Positions 23,727-30,710 of a stretch of DNA of 41,987 nucleotides are shown here, one piece after another. The stretch comes from Alitiscatomonas aceti (GTDB lineage Bacteria; Bacillota; Clostridia; Lachnospirales; Lachnospiraceae). Under the pieces are notes generated by a model that saw only the letters and a list, made by a program, of their open reading frames with translations, was not told the DNA's origin and searched no databases. Made by a program: the position numbers and the translations under genes. The stretch spans positions 1 through 41,987 of the forward strand of contig NZ_JAOQJF010000029.1 in NCBI RefSeq assembly GCF_025567195.1, in the 5' to 3' direction. Numbering within the stretch: the stretch's first letter is position 1; each line of letters opens with the position of its first letter.

Positions 23727-24241
23727 ACATTGTCCTTCCTCATCTGCTGGATCAGATCATCTAGCTTTGTTTTTTCGGCCTCCAGGCCGCCAGACAGTTC
23801 CAGCCGGTCCTTAAACATCCCGAGATGCCGTCCTGCCAGATCCAGCGCTTTGTTTTTATCGTGGAATTTGACTTCTCGCTCGATCCCCTCCCCGTCTTTG
23901 GTCGGGAAGCGCTTGACCTTTACAGAGGCCACTGCCGCCAGATCCTCCGGAAGCGCATCTTTCCGGATCGTGGCCTCGTCGAAGTTGACCACCCTGGCCG
24001 GATTCACCAGGGCAATTTTGGCCAGTTCTGCCAGGATCCGGTCCTGGTTGATCCCGGTCCGACGGGACCGCTCAGCCATTGCTATTTTTATTGCCTCTGA
24101 AACTCTGGTTTTCCCTAGCAGCTCACTCCCGATCTTATCTGCATTATTCGGGCTGTACCCGGCTCTGATGGCAGCCTGGGTGGCATTCAGATCAATCAGA
24201 TACTCCTCCACAAACAGCTGCTGCTTTGGCGTTAATGCCAT
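23723..24241 (-). CDS. terS: Terminase small subunit (Terminase_2, XtmA-like)
   Basis: This 172-residue protein starts MALTPKQQLFVEEYLIDLNATQAAIRAGYS; the first 40 residues hold the HTH typical of Terminase_2 small subunits (LTPKQ..FVEEYL.D.NAT.AAIRAGYS). The middle is the oligomerisation part (RILAELAKIALVNPARVVNF), with a C-terminal helix that would contact the large subunit. It recognises the packaging site. The SD AGGTGAGCC lies just upstream, and a 22-codon remnant reading MARAPD lies before it. Confidence 0.93.
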   Translation of the reverse strand: MALTPKQQLFVEEYLIDLNATQAAIRAGYSPNNADKIGSELLGKTRVSEAIKIAMAERSRRTGINQDRILAELAKIALVNPARVVNFDEATIRKDALPEDLAAVASVKVKRFPTKDGEGIEREVKFHDKNKALDLAGRHLGMFKDRLELSGGLEAEKTKLDDLIQQMRKDNV

Positions 24242-24274
24242 CTCGGCTCACCTCCAGTCTGTATTTTGTAGTTA

Positions 24275-24343
24275 TTAACATGTTATACACAATATGTTGA
24301 TATATAAAAAGGCACCATCTTGTGAATCCGGCGCTCTGGCCAT
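24275..24343 (-). pseudogene. 22-codon remnant resembling the start of another small terminase
   Basis: A perfect AGGAGGTGATTGAC precedes ATG and the peptide MARAPDSQDGAFLYINILC, which ends at TAA after 22 codons. The opening MARAPD is the usual start of a different small terminase family in Firmicute phages. The rest has no likeness to it and the DNA turns AT-rich. The simplest reading is that a former small subunit gene was cut off and replaced by the present one. It could also act as a leader peptide for the terminase genes. Confidence 0.5.
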
Positions 24344-24375
24344 GTCAATCACCTCCTATTCGTTGGTTTTTGGGC

Positions 24376-24402
24376 AAAGGAAAAGGATAGCCAAAGCTAT
24401 CC
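24376..24402 (-). terminator. Terminator after the AT-rich two-gene cassette
   Basis: GGATAGC pairs with GCTATCC around TTTG on the minus strand, followed by TTTTCCTTT. It closes transcription from the cassette before it reaches the terminase genes. Confidence 0.8.
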
Positions 24403-24420
24403 TCTCAAAAATTATCCTTC

Positions 24421-24981
24421 TTATTTTATTGTAACTCCAATGATATCAGTAATCATAGAAACTGTTGCATAGTAAATTCCAATTAAGGCAATCACAGTTG
24501 CAACTACTCCCGTGACAATAGCAATATTATTTGTATGACGATACTTCTTATCTTCTTCCAATTGCTCACTTATCTTTTCTTTTAAAGAATCTATTTTTTC
24601 ATTTTGAGACGAAATCATCTGCTCTATTCGATTCATTCGTTCATTTTCCCTTGCCTCAGAAGCTTCAATTTGTTTTTCGACTCTCTCCTCTCGTTCTTTC
24701 ATATTTTCCCGAAGCTCTCGTTGATCTTTATCAACTTTTTCTATATACATTTCAAGTAATTTATTTTCGCCCATGCCATCAACCTCTCTCTTTAATTCTT
24801 GAGTATTTATGGACTTTAAATACTCGTCAAATTGTTTTGACACAGCACTTCTTGTATTAGTATATTCGTCCGCTGCCGGTAATATACTTGATGTTTCCTC
24901 TGCGCCAGCTGCACGCATACCTCTATCTGACAGATTGTGTATATTGATAATTTTACTATCACCATTATTAGTTGAAAACAT
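24421..24981 (-). CDS. Coiled-coil membrane-anchored protein of unknown function
   Basis: This 186-residue protein starts MFSTNNGDSKIINIHNLS. A long charged coiled coil spans about residues 85-150 (KDQRELRENMKEREERVEKQ), followed by one transmembrane helix (NNIAIVTGVVATVIALIGIYYA) and a short tail. I do not recognise a family. It overlaps the upstream gene by 14 bp. The pair has its own promoter and terminators and much lower GC than the terminase genes, so it is probably an accessory cassette. A role in excluding other phages would fit a membrane anchor plus sensor layout, but this is speculation. Confidence 0.75.
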   Translation of the reverse strand: MFSTNNGDSKIINIHNLSDRGMRAAGAEETSSILPAADEYTNTRSAVSKQFDEYLKSINTQELKREVDGMGENKLLEMYIEKVDKDQRELRENMKEREERVEKQIEASEARENERMNRIEQMISSQNEKIDSLKEKISEQLEEDKKYRHTNNIAIVTGVVATVIALIGIYYATVSMITDIIGVTIK

Positions 24982-25621
24982 CTTTCATCTTCTCCTCAAT
25001 TCGATCCAACAGTAAACCAATTATTTTCACTAGCTCGGTATCCTCTTTGGGTAAACACGAATTAACACTTGTATTAACGTCAAATGTCAAAATCCCATTA
25101 GATTCAGGATTTTTATAATTAATCTGTATATTGGTATTTACATTAAATTTCAATGAATCGCATACTTTTTCATGCACAACCCAAGCAATACTTTTTTCAT
25201 CGCTTTCAGAGAAATTGTTAATATCAATCTTGTTATTTACATTTTGAATCAAAATATCATCAGCTAATGTCTGTACCACTATACCCAACCGCTTAATTTT
25301 TATTTCACAGGCTTTACATATGGCAATAAATGCTAATTCTATAACCTCAATATGGTTTCTCCAAGGGCTCCCTACTTTTAACAAATTATCCAAATCCATT
25401 CGGTTTAAACCAAATGTCAAATTAGCACTTCCTTCTGCATTTTGAAAAACACATCTTGGAGCGTCAGCTGGAGCTTCTGGAGGAAGCGGAATCATTTGAG
25501 GATCATTCGGAAACATAGTTGAAAAAGTTTCCTTTAAAGCCAAAGCTAACTTAAAAGCATCCGGACTTTCTTCAAAAAACACAGCAATATGTACTTTTAT
25601 TACATTTTCATTCAGTCCCAT
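24968..25621 (-). CDS. Unknown protein, partner of the membrane-anchored protein
   Basis: The start MGLNENVIKVHIAVFFEES was preferred for its spacing from AAAGAGG. It has 217 residues, soluble, with a conserved-looking centre (FQNAEGSANLTFGLNRMD) and a C-terminal half rich in Asn and Ile (NVNTNIQINYKNPESNGILT). The N-terminal half recalls families of about 250 residues such as TIGR04255, but the likeness is weak. It is the first gene of a two-gene cassette with an extended -10 promoter. No enzymatic motif is seen. Confidence 0.7.
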   Translation of the reverse strand: MGLNENVIKVHIAVFFEESPDAFKLALALKETFSTMFPNDPQMIPLPPEAPADAPRCVFQNAEGSANLTFGLNRMDLDNLLKVGSPWRNHIEVIELAFIAICKACEIKIKRLGIVVQTLADDILIQNVNNKIDINNFSESDEKSIAWVVHEKVCDSLKFNVNTNIQINYKNPESNGILTFDVNTSVNSCLPKEDTELVKIIGLLLDRIEEKMKDVFN

Positions 25622-25653
25622 AATCCCCATCCTCTTTCGTTTGTAATAAATTC

Positions 25654-25682
25654 AGTATACCATTTGAATTGTTAAAATACAA
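25654..25682 (-). promoter_or_regulatory. Promoter of the two-gene cassette
   Basis: On the minus strand TTGTAT, a 17-bp spacer and TATACT preceded by TGG (extended -10) lie 33 bp before the start codon. Its own promoter supports expression of the cassette in the lysogen independently of late genes. Confidence 0.6.
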
Positions 25683-25715
25683 TATATTTAGCATCTTTAA
25701 ATAATTAAAGCATAC

Positions 25716-25740
25716 AAAAAACACCCTCTTTCGAGGATGT
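25716..25740 (-). terminator. Terminator upstream of the two-gene cassette
   Basis: ACATCCTC pairs with GAGGGTGT around GAAA on the minus strand and is followed by TTTTTT. It separates the cassette from the regulator genes to its right. Confidence 0.8.
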
Positions 25741-26042
25741 CTCCATGTGGACAGGGGTTCGATTCCCCTCAAGTTTTTAGTTCTCCAGGCGGTACGATGG
25801 CCGCCCGGGATATACTGTATAGGAGGTTGTGACAACATCGGAACACCAGGATTCGAACCTGCGGCTCGGTTTTACGGCTCACGCTTCCTCCCGTTTGGGA
25901 AGATGTTCCGTCAATGCCCGCCTGGGATGGACGGGCTTACGGGGATAAGTACTTGGATGAGGAAGATGGGGGCCGGCAGCTCTCCGCCTCCGGCTCCCAG
26001 TCTATAGACTACCACGTTTTTACCGAACATTGGCGAACATTT
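25741..26042. other. Gene-free stretch with tRNA-like and inverted-repeat elements
   Basis: No credible gene is seen between the terminator and the late regulator gene; open frames crossing it read like translated structural RNA. It holds a T-arm-like inverted repeat AGGGGTTCGATTCCCCT (about 25753-25769), a degenerate tRNA-like element, and a 12-bp palindrome AGTCTATAGACT near 26000. Since it lies between the late regulator and the terminase genes, the packaging (cos or pac) site may also be here. That role is inferred from the usual phage gene order. Confidence 0.5.
25838..25910 (-). tRNA. Degenerate tRNA-like element (anticodon arm not formed)
   Basis: Exactly 73 nt on the minus strand show a perfect 7-bp acceptor stem (CGGAACA with TGTTCCG), a discriminator A, a D arm (TTCC with GGAA, loop containing GGG) and a T arm with GGTTCGAATCC (4 of 5 pairs). 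The part that should be the anticodon arm, GTGAG-CCGTAAA-ACCGA, does not pair and lacks U33. GTA would be the anticodon if the usual numbering holds. It is probably a decayed phage tRNA or a tRNA-mimicking RNA rather than a working adaptor. Confidence 0.4.
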
Positions 26043-26504
26043 TTAAAATTTTTCAAAAAATCTTTTCGCCCGCATCCGGCAGCTGTCCGCAGTATAAGAA
26101 ATCCTCTTTTTCGGAAATGCCCGATTCATCTGCCTGGCCACCTGCTCCCAGGTAAGCCCGTCAATGTAATACAGCCGGAACATGATCCGGATCTCTGCCT
26201 TCGGGATCGACTCTATGTACTCCTCTGCCTTACAGGTCAGCTCCAGGAGCTCTGCCTCCTTCTCTTCCAGCATCTCCCTGTACTGGTCCCGCATCTTTTC
26301 CTTCCGCTGGTACTCCGGTACCGGGATCCCCGTGATCTTGATCGGACCGATGGTCCCGTTCTTCCGGGTTCCCCGGACCGTATCCGAAACGATTGGCGGA
26401 TCCGATAAAAACCGGTCCAGCTTCCGGATCCTCTCCCTTAAATCCTTGATCTCCTCCATAACCTCGCTGTATTGGACTAAGACGCTCTGGTCCAACGGCC
26501 TCAC
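26043..26504 (-). CDS. ArpU/sigma-like late transcription regulator
   Basis: The protein has 153 residues from a GTG that overlaps the upstream stop (GTGA); a TTG three codons on is possible. A coiled-coil N-terminal half (YSEVMEEIKDLRERIRKLDR) is followed by a sigma region 4-like helix-turn-helix near the C-terminus (IMFRLYYIDGLTWEQVARQM ... SCRMRAKRFFEKF). This layout is that of ArpU-type and phage RinA-like regulators that turn on packaging and late genes. It is the last gene of the early operon before the terminase region. Confidence 0.8.
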   Translation of the reverse strand: MRPLDQSVLVQYSEVMEEIKDLRERIRKLDRFLSDPPIVSDTVRGTRKNGTIGPIKITGIPVPEYQRKEKMRDQYREMLEEKEAELLELTCKAEEYIESIPKAEIRIMFRLYYIDGLTWEQVARQMNRAFPKKRISYTADSCRMRAKRFFEKF

Positions 26505-26947
26505 CTCACTTCAAATCTCACACCGTATTTCTCATATACTTCCTCGCCGATCACCCGGATGTCCACATTATCATTTTCAAATGTCCGGTTGACCTCTTTC
26601 ACCACGGCCTCAGAAAACTGTAAAAGCCGTGATCTCCGGTCATTCTCATCCTCAATCGGTTTCCAACGGAATTTTTCACATAGGACCTTGGCTGGCACCG
26701 CCAGGAGAAGGCACAGGACCTTTAGGATCTGCTCCTCGTCTGTTTCTCCTGTCAGCGCCGCCTCGCGTGCGGCCCACTCCTTCTGGATCCGCTCGTCGAT
26801 CTCTCTGGATATGCTGGCCTTAAGCTCCTCCTTGCGCTCCAGGACCGCCTGCTTCCGGATCTCATTGATCTGGGTCTGGGTCAACGTGTAGACCGGCTCC
26901 CTCCTGGCTCCGGCCTTTTCCAGACGCCTCCTCTCCGCTCTCGTCAT
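26501..26947 (-). CDS. Conserved phage protein, charged helical
   Basis: The start MTRAERRRLEKAGARRE overlaps the upstream stop as TGATG. It has 148 residues: a basic N-terminus, a helical charged middle (ERKEELKASISREIDERIQK) and VRVIGEEVYEKYGVRFEV-like residues at the end. Similar proteins occur just before late regulators in clostridial prophages, with no assigned function. It is translationally coupled to both neighbours. Confidence 0.65.
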   Translation of the reverse strand: MTRAERRRLEKAGARREPVYTLTQTQINEIRKQAVLERKEELKASISREIDERIQKEWAAREAALTGETDEEQILKVLCLLLAVPAKVLCEKFRWKPIEDENDRRSRLLQFSEAVVKEVNRTFENDNVDIRVIGEEVYEKYGVRFEVR

Positions 26948-27123
26948 CACCACCGTCGTCCTTTCTCATCCACAATCGTCACCTTGCCCAGGATCCGGAG
27001 ATGGAAGATCGTGCACATCGACTTGATCATCCGCCGGAACATGACCACGTTCTCCGGCGGCCGGTCGGCCTCCCGGATCGCTCTGCCCGCAGTCGGATCC
27101 GAGTATCCCTCTTTATTTTTCAT
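26947..27123 (-). CDS. Small phage protein
   Basis: The start MKNKEGYSDPTAGRAIRE overlaps the upstream stop as ATGA. It has 58 residues with a conserved first half (YSDPTAGRAIREADRPPENV) and a basic second half containing MFRRMIKSMCTIF. The opening is widespread in Lachnospiraceae prophages. Function unknown. Confidence 0.65.
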   Translation of the reverse strand: MKNKEGYSDPTAGRAIREADRPPENVVMFRRMIKSMCTIFHLRILGKVTIVDEKGRRW

Positions 27124-27464
27124 CGCTCTTCCTCCTCCCTCCATGGCATATCCACTAGCTCTGGACACTCTACGGACTGGTTAAGTGCCCACATAAGATT
27201 CCAGGCTGCCGCCCTCAGATGGGGCTCGTCTGTATCGCCGCGCATATACTTGACCAGGTGCCGCATAGCCGAGTCGCAGAGGCTGTGCTGCGGGATCCCC
27301 TTGTCCACGTTGTGCTCGCCGTACTTTAGGGCCCCCTCCTCACAGTGCTTTGACAACTCGATCAGCGCCGACAGAGGGAGGAGATCCATCCTCCCCTTGC
27401 CCGCATGCATGTCCCGGACAGCTCCGGTCCCAAATTTTGTGCGCTCCCCACTGTCTTTGATCAT
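27120..27464 (-). CDS. dATP/dGTP diphosphohydrolase-like protein (DUF5664 type)
   Basis: This 114-residue protein has the features of the small phage dATP/dGTP pyrophosphohydrolase family: RMDLLPLSALIELSKHCEEGALKYGEHN near the N-terminus, then AMRHLVKYMRGDTDEPHLRAAAWNLMWAL. The acidic and His residues (EEGALKYG, DEPHLRAA) are the likely metal ligands, as in MazG-like all-alpha NTP hydrolases. It would alter the nucleotide pool during replication. Relatives serve phages with 2-aminoadenine DNA, but no PurZ homologue is seen here. Confidence 0.75.
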   Translation of the reverse strand: MIKDSGERTKFGTGAVRDMHAGKGRMDLLPLSALIELSKHCEEGALKYGEHNVDKGIPQHSLCDSAMRHLVKYMRGDTDEPHLRAAAWNLMWALNQSVECPELVDMPWREEEER

Positions 27465-27877
27465 TTTACTTCCTCCTCTGCCCGCTTGAGATAGTTATAT
27501 ACGCTCCCTTCGCTGATCCGCATCTCATCCGCGATCTTCGCGTAGCTCCATCCGGCCTCCCGCAGGGCCTTCATCTTCCCGATGTCCACATCCAGCTTCC
27601 CTTTTTGCAGTCTGGCCTGTTTCAATTCCTTCGTGAGATCCGACAGGGACTTTTCTGCTGGCGGCTCTGGCTCCTCTCTGGAAACTACTGGAAGGATCTC
27701 CTTCTCCAGGGCCGGTTCCTGCCGAAAGAATATTACTCCCTCAAGCATGTGCTGGAGAGTATCCGGGACCAAGTTCTCCCAGCCGTCTTCCTGGCCGATC
27801 GGGGCCAGGACCTTGATCTCCATCCCCTTCGCCGCCAGTTCCAGGGCTTTTGCCATATCAATCTGTTTCACAAACAT
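27461..27877 (-). CDS. HTH-domain phage protein
   Basis: This 138-residue protein starts MFVKQIDMAKALELAAKGME after CAGGAGGG. The C-terminal 45 residues form a resolvase/sigma-like helix-turn-helix (MKALREAGWSYAKIADEM then ISEGSVYNYLK). The N-terminal domain (IKVLAPIGQEDGWENLVPD) is conserved in clostridial phages. The two are joined by a Pro/Glu-rich linker. It may regulate early or late genes. The ATGA overlap couples it to the dNTP hydrolase gene. Confidence 0.7.
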   Translation of the reverse strand: MFVKQIDMAKALELAAKGMEIKVLAPIGQEDGWENLVPDTLQHMLEGVIFFRQEPALEKEILPVVSREEPEPPAEKSLSDLTKELKQARLQKGKLDVDIGKMKALREAGWSYAKIADEMRISEGSVYNYLKRAEEEVK

Positions 27878-27895
27878 ATTTCTTCCCTCCTGTAC

Positions 27896-28123
27896 CTATT
27901 CCCTGGCATTGATCAGATCCATCCACATCACGCTCTCACATACTCCGCTCTCCAGCTGTACATGGACAAAATACTCATAAATGCCAATAACAACCGCTTG
28001 TCTCGGGATCCCGGTCTTAACTGCCCCAAATGAGTCTTTGGCGCATGCCTTCTGGGTCGTTATCATAACCTTTGACCCGATCTTAATCTTCTTTTTCGCT
28101 TCTGCAATACTCCGGATTTTCAA
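27896..28123 (-). CDS. Small conserved phage protein
   Basis: This 75-residue protein begins MKIRSIAEAKKKIKIGSKVM from a TTG codon after AGGAGGGGG. A beta-rich, SH3-like pattern is seen (KIGSKVMITTQKA ... RQAVVIGIYEYFVHVQLESG), suggesting a small barrel. Function unknown. Similar proteins occur among early genes of Lachnospiraceae prophages. Confidence 0.65.
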   Translation of the reverse strand: MKIRSIAEAKKKIKIGSKVMITTQKACAKDSFGAVKTGIPRQAVVIGIYEYFVHVQLESGVCESVMWMDLINARE

Positions 28124-28135
28124 TGGTTCCCCCTC

Positions 28136-29959
28136 CTATTCCTCGCCTTTTTGGACAGCCTTCAGGAATTCGATCAGCTCCGTCATGCTGTCCGGATACC
28201 GGTTGTATTTTTCATGCCAGGCCCATTTGCAAGCTCCATGCATGGGATGTTTCGGCGGCTCCGGGCCGCCCACCAGATGATAATAGGCGGATACATACGC
28301 ATCACCGGTGAATTCGTTCCGCTCATCATACTCCTCCACGATGAGCCGGGCCCCGTTGTCAAAATCATACTTGTAATACCGGCATCCGATATGGTCATCT
28401 ATGTACCAGATGCCCCATTCCTGGTAATTCTGGAGCCACTCTTTCCTTTGGTCATTATTTTTCAGCTTCGGGAGTTCCGGCTGCTCCGTTTCCTCTTCTT
28501 CCACGACTTCCAGATCACACAGCATCCCGGCCAGGGCCCCGACCAGCAGCTTTTTCTTTCTGACCATGTTATCCGGAAGAGGATCCGTCTGATCGATTGC
28601 CAGCATCTCCTCCAGGAAGCTCTGTTCCTTCTCCAGCATTCCCCGAAGTAAATCCTGGTCACTGGCGGCTGGTTCCTCCGGATCCGGCTCCCTGGCCTCT
28701 ACGGTTACTGACTCTTCTGACGGCTCCTCCAGGCTCTCCGCTGCCTTATCCCCGGTATCCAGGGCTTTCATGGCCCGCCCGCATATGTACTCGCATGGCT
28801 CTTTGCAGTGCTTGCAGCATGGATCAGGCTCCCCGTCTCCGGCCCGGTGATAAGCCAGATCATGGTTTGTGAACTCACAAGTATCTCTTACATGTTCCCG
28901 GACCTCCTCCAGATGCGGAAGGATCTCACAGGGAAACGGATTTCCACAGGGAGCTTCCACACACCACCGGTCTTTCTTCCGGATCCCGCACTCCGCGGAA
29001 CAGGAGAAACAATCATGGCCGCCCTCACAGCCCGCAGTCGCAATCAGACTGTCTGCTGGATATATCCTGGCCGGAGTACCATATGCTGATAATTCTCCGC
29101 TGCGGTTTTCGCAGCACCCAGCCTCTTTCTGCTGCGTTTCCGCAGCAAGCTCCTGCTCGACATCTTCCAGGATCCGTTGCGACGTCGCAATTCTTCCCTC
29201 GCGTCCCGCGGATGCATGGCACTCCAGCCGGCAGTCTCCATGTTTTACGCAGTCCCAGCAGCAGTGTGTACTGCAGTCTGCTCCGGTTCCCGGCGATTGT
29301 TTTGCCTCTTCCGGAAGCGTACATGCAAATCCCGGGCGGTGTATGCAGTCTCCCGGCTGACTGGCTGGGAAGAAATCTTCCGGCCGGATCGTGTGGCTCT
29401 CTGAACTGCTGCATTCCGGACAGTCCGGAGTTTCCGGATCCTTCGCGGTTTCCGGCTCTTCCGCCGCTCCCAGGAAATCCTCCAGGCTCACCTCTCCCAT
29501 GGAGAGCTGTCCCGGGATCTCATAATACGGGATCTCTTTTGGCCGTTTTAACTCCCGGATCTCCCGCACAGTCATCTCCGGCGTCACCTGCTCCATCTGC
29601 TCTGCATCCAGGGACAGCATCTCCTGGAGCTGGGCCTTGCTGTACTCCCGGTACTCCTCTGCCATGACCGGGCTGTTCCCGCCGACCGAAAACCGGTCAT
29701 TCCGTGCCATGTACCGGGACGCTGTCGATTTGCTGAATCCATACGTCTCTCTGGCATAATCCCAGATGGTCTCATAACCAGCATCCCGGAAGAGCTCCCG
29801 GTCCCGGATCACCTTGAGATAATATCCGACAGCGATCACATTTCTTCCGGCATCCAGCAGACAGGCCTTGATGCTCTGGTCCGCCTGCTCCAATCCCACA
29901 TCCGGATAATACGCAGGTGTCTGCACCAGCTCTATACCTGTTTTTTCTTCCTCTTCCAT
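28136..29959 (-). CDS. Large cysteine-rich early protein
   Basis: The protein has 607 residues. The N-terminal 130 residues look like a DNA-binding HTH region of replication or partition proteins (LLDAGRNVIAVGYYLKVIRD, YGFSKSTASRYMARNDRFSV). A central part (about 170-400) carries more than 25 Cys in small clusters (CSTHCCWDCVKHGDC, CFSCSAECG, CCKHCKEPCEYIC), probably several zinc sites. Acidic stretches follow, then a folded C-terminal domain (WYIDDHIGCRYYKYDFDNGA). Related proteins with varying numbers of Cys clusters occur in Lachnospiraceae prophages. Function is unknown; a role in replication is suggested by its place downstream of the helicase loader. Confidence 0.7.
   Translation of the reverse strand: MEEEEKTGIELVQTPAYYPDVGLEQADQSIKACLLDAGRNVIAVGYYLKVIRDRELFRDAGYETIWDYARETYGFSKSTASRYMARNDRFSVGGNSPVMAEEYREYSKAQLQEMLSLDAEQMEQVTPEMTVREIRELKRPKEIPYYEIPGQLSMGEVSLEDFLGAAEEPETAKDPETPDCPECSSSESHTIRPEDFFPASQPGDCIHRPGFACTLPEEAKQSPGTGADCSTHCCWDCVKHGDCRLECHASAGREGRIATSQRILEDVEQELAAETQQKEAGCCENRSGELSAYGTPARIYPADSLIATAGCEGGHDCFSCSAECGIRKKDRWCVEAPCGNPFPCEILPHLEEVREHVRDTCEFTNHDLAYHRAGDGEPDPCCKHCKEPCEYICGRAMKALDTGDKAAESLEEPSEESVTVEAREPDPEEPAASDQDLLRGMLEKEQSFLEEMLAIDQTDPLPDNMVRKKKLLVGALAGMLCDLEVVEEEETEQPELPKLKNNDQRKEWLQNYQEWGIWYIDDHIGCRYYKYDFDNGARLIVEEYDERNEFTGDAYVSAYYHLVGGPEPPKHPMHGACKWAWHEKYNRYPDSMTELIEFLKAVQKGEE
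29177..29190. repeat. Perfect 14-bp palindrome inside a coding region
   Basis: TTGCGACGTCGCAA is a perfect palindrome and encodes IATSQ in the Cys-rich protein. A one-base variant lies in the leader of the large fibre gene at 18669-18682. Two such copies in 41 kb are not expected by chance at this length, so it may be a binding site. The role is unknown. Confidence 0.5.
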
Positions 29960-29969
29960 CCTGTGTCTC

Positions 29970-30710
29970 CTATCCCATCACAGATCTTAAAAATTCTCCA
30001 GACTCCCTTGCCGCAATCTGTTTTCTGACCCGTACCTCCGGCATCCGGAGCGGAACGGTCATTGCCTCGATCCGGTCCGCAATCCGCTCATTGCAGTCCA
30101 GATGGCTGGTATCGCAGTTGCTGGTAAAGATCACCGGTCTCCGCTCCCGGTACCGGTAATCGATCAGCCGGAAGATGGCCTCATTGATCCATGCCTGTCC
30201 CCCGTCATGGGCGCCTATGTCGTCCATAATCAGCAGTCGGCAAGCATACAGGCCGTCCAATGTCTGACGATCCAATTCATCGCGGCTCTTTACCAGTTCG
30301 ATGAGGTCTGGAAGCGTAATAAATTTAAGCGAAAACGGCCTTCTCGCTGCAATCTCATTAGCCAGGATACAGGCCAGAAATGTTTTCCCGGATCCTTTGA
30401 CTTTTGAGAAAATATAGAGTCCCCGGCCAGATCGCTCAAATTCTGCGTACCTGGTTACAAAGGCATTTACAATCTTTTTCTGCGGCTCTGTATCCTCCCC
30501 ATACAGGCTCCAGTCAAAGTCCTTACCGGTCTTTTGCATATACCCTTCGGGCATCATGCTCCTGGAAATCCGCCTGGACGGGTCATCTGCATACGGGGAC
30601 TCGGATCCACATGGCATCATAAACGGCTGTGTCTCCCCATATCCGGGCACATCATACGTCACCAGGAGGCAGCGGTCCCGTCCCTGTCCGTATGGCCGGA
30701 CCATCTTCAC
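29970..30710 (-). CDS. DnaC/IstB-like helicase loader ATPase
   Basis: The start is the GTG reading VKMVRPYGQGRD, seven bases after AGGTGG; the longer upstream frame lies inside the DnaD-like gene. It has 246 residues. Walker A is SKVKGSGKT (Ser in place of the first Gly), Walker B LLIMDDIG, sensor-like VIFTSNCD, and an Arg-finger region CNERIADRIEAM. It should load the host replicative helicase on phage DNA together with the DnaD-like initiator encoded just upstream. Confidence 0.85.
   Translation of the reverse strand: MKMVRPYGQGRDRCLLVTYDVPGYGETQPFMMPCGSESPYADDPSRRISRSMMPEGYMQKTGKDFDWSLYGEDTEPQKKIVNAFVTRYAEFERSGRGLYIFSKVKGSGKTFLACILANEIAARRPFSLKFITLPDLIELVKSRDELDRQTLDGLYACRLLIMDDIGAHDGGQAWINEAIFRLIDYRYRERRPVIFTSNCDTSHLDCNERIADRIEAMTVPLRMPEVRVRKQIAARESGEFLRSVMG

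Noticed and set aside
25749..25775. A plus-strand tRNA or tmRNA 3' end at the AGGGGTTCGATTCCCCT repeat
   Set aside because: No matching 5' acceptor strand or other arms can be found upstream on the plus strand; only the T-arm-like part is there.
25608..25838. A minus-strand frame reading NLRGIEPLSTW upstream of the two-gene cassette
   Set aside because: It runs through the T-arm-like repeat and a terminator; such peptides are typical of translated tRNA-like DNA, and it has no ribosome binding site.
27120..27464. A Z-genome (2-aminoadenine) biosynthesis locus
   Set aside because: Only the diphosphohydrolase-like gene is present; there is no PurZ or DpoZ homologue in the whole prophage.
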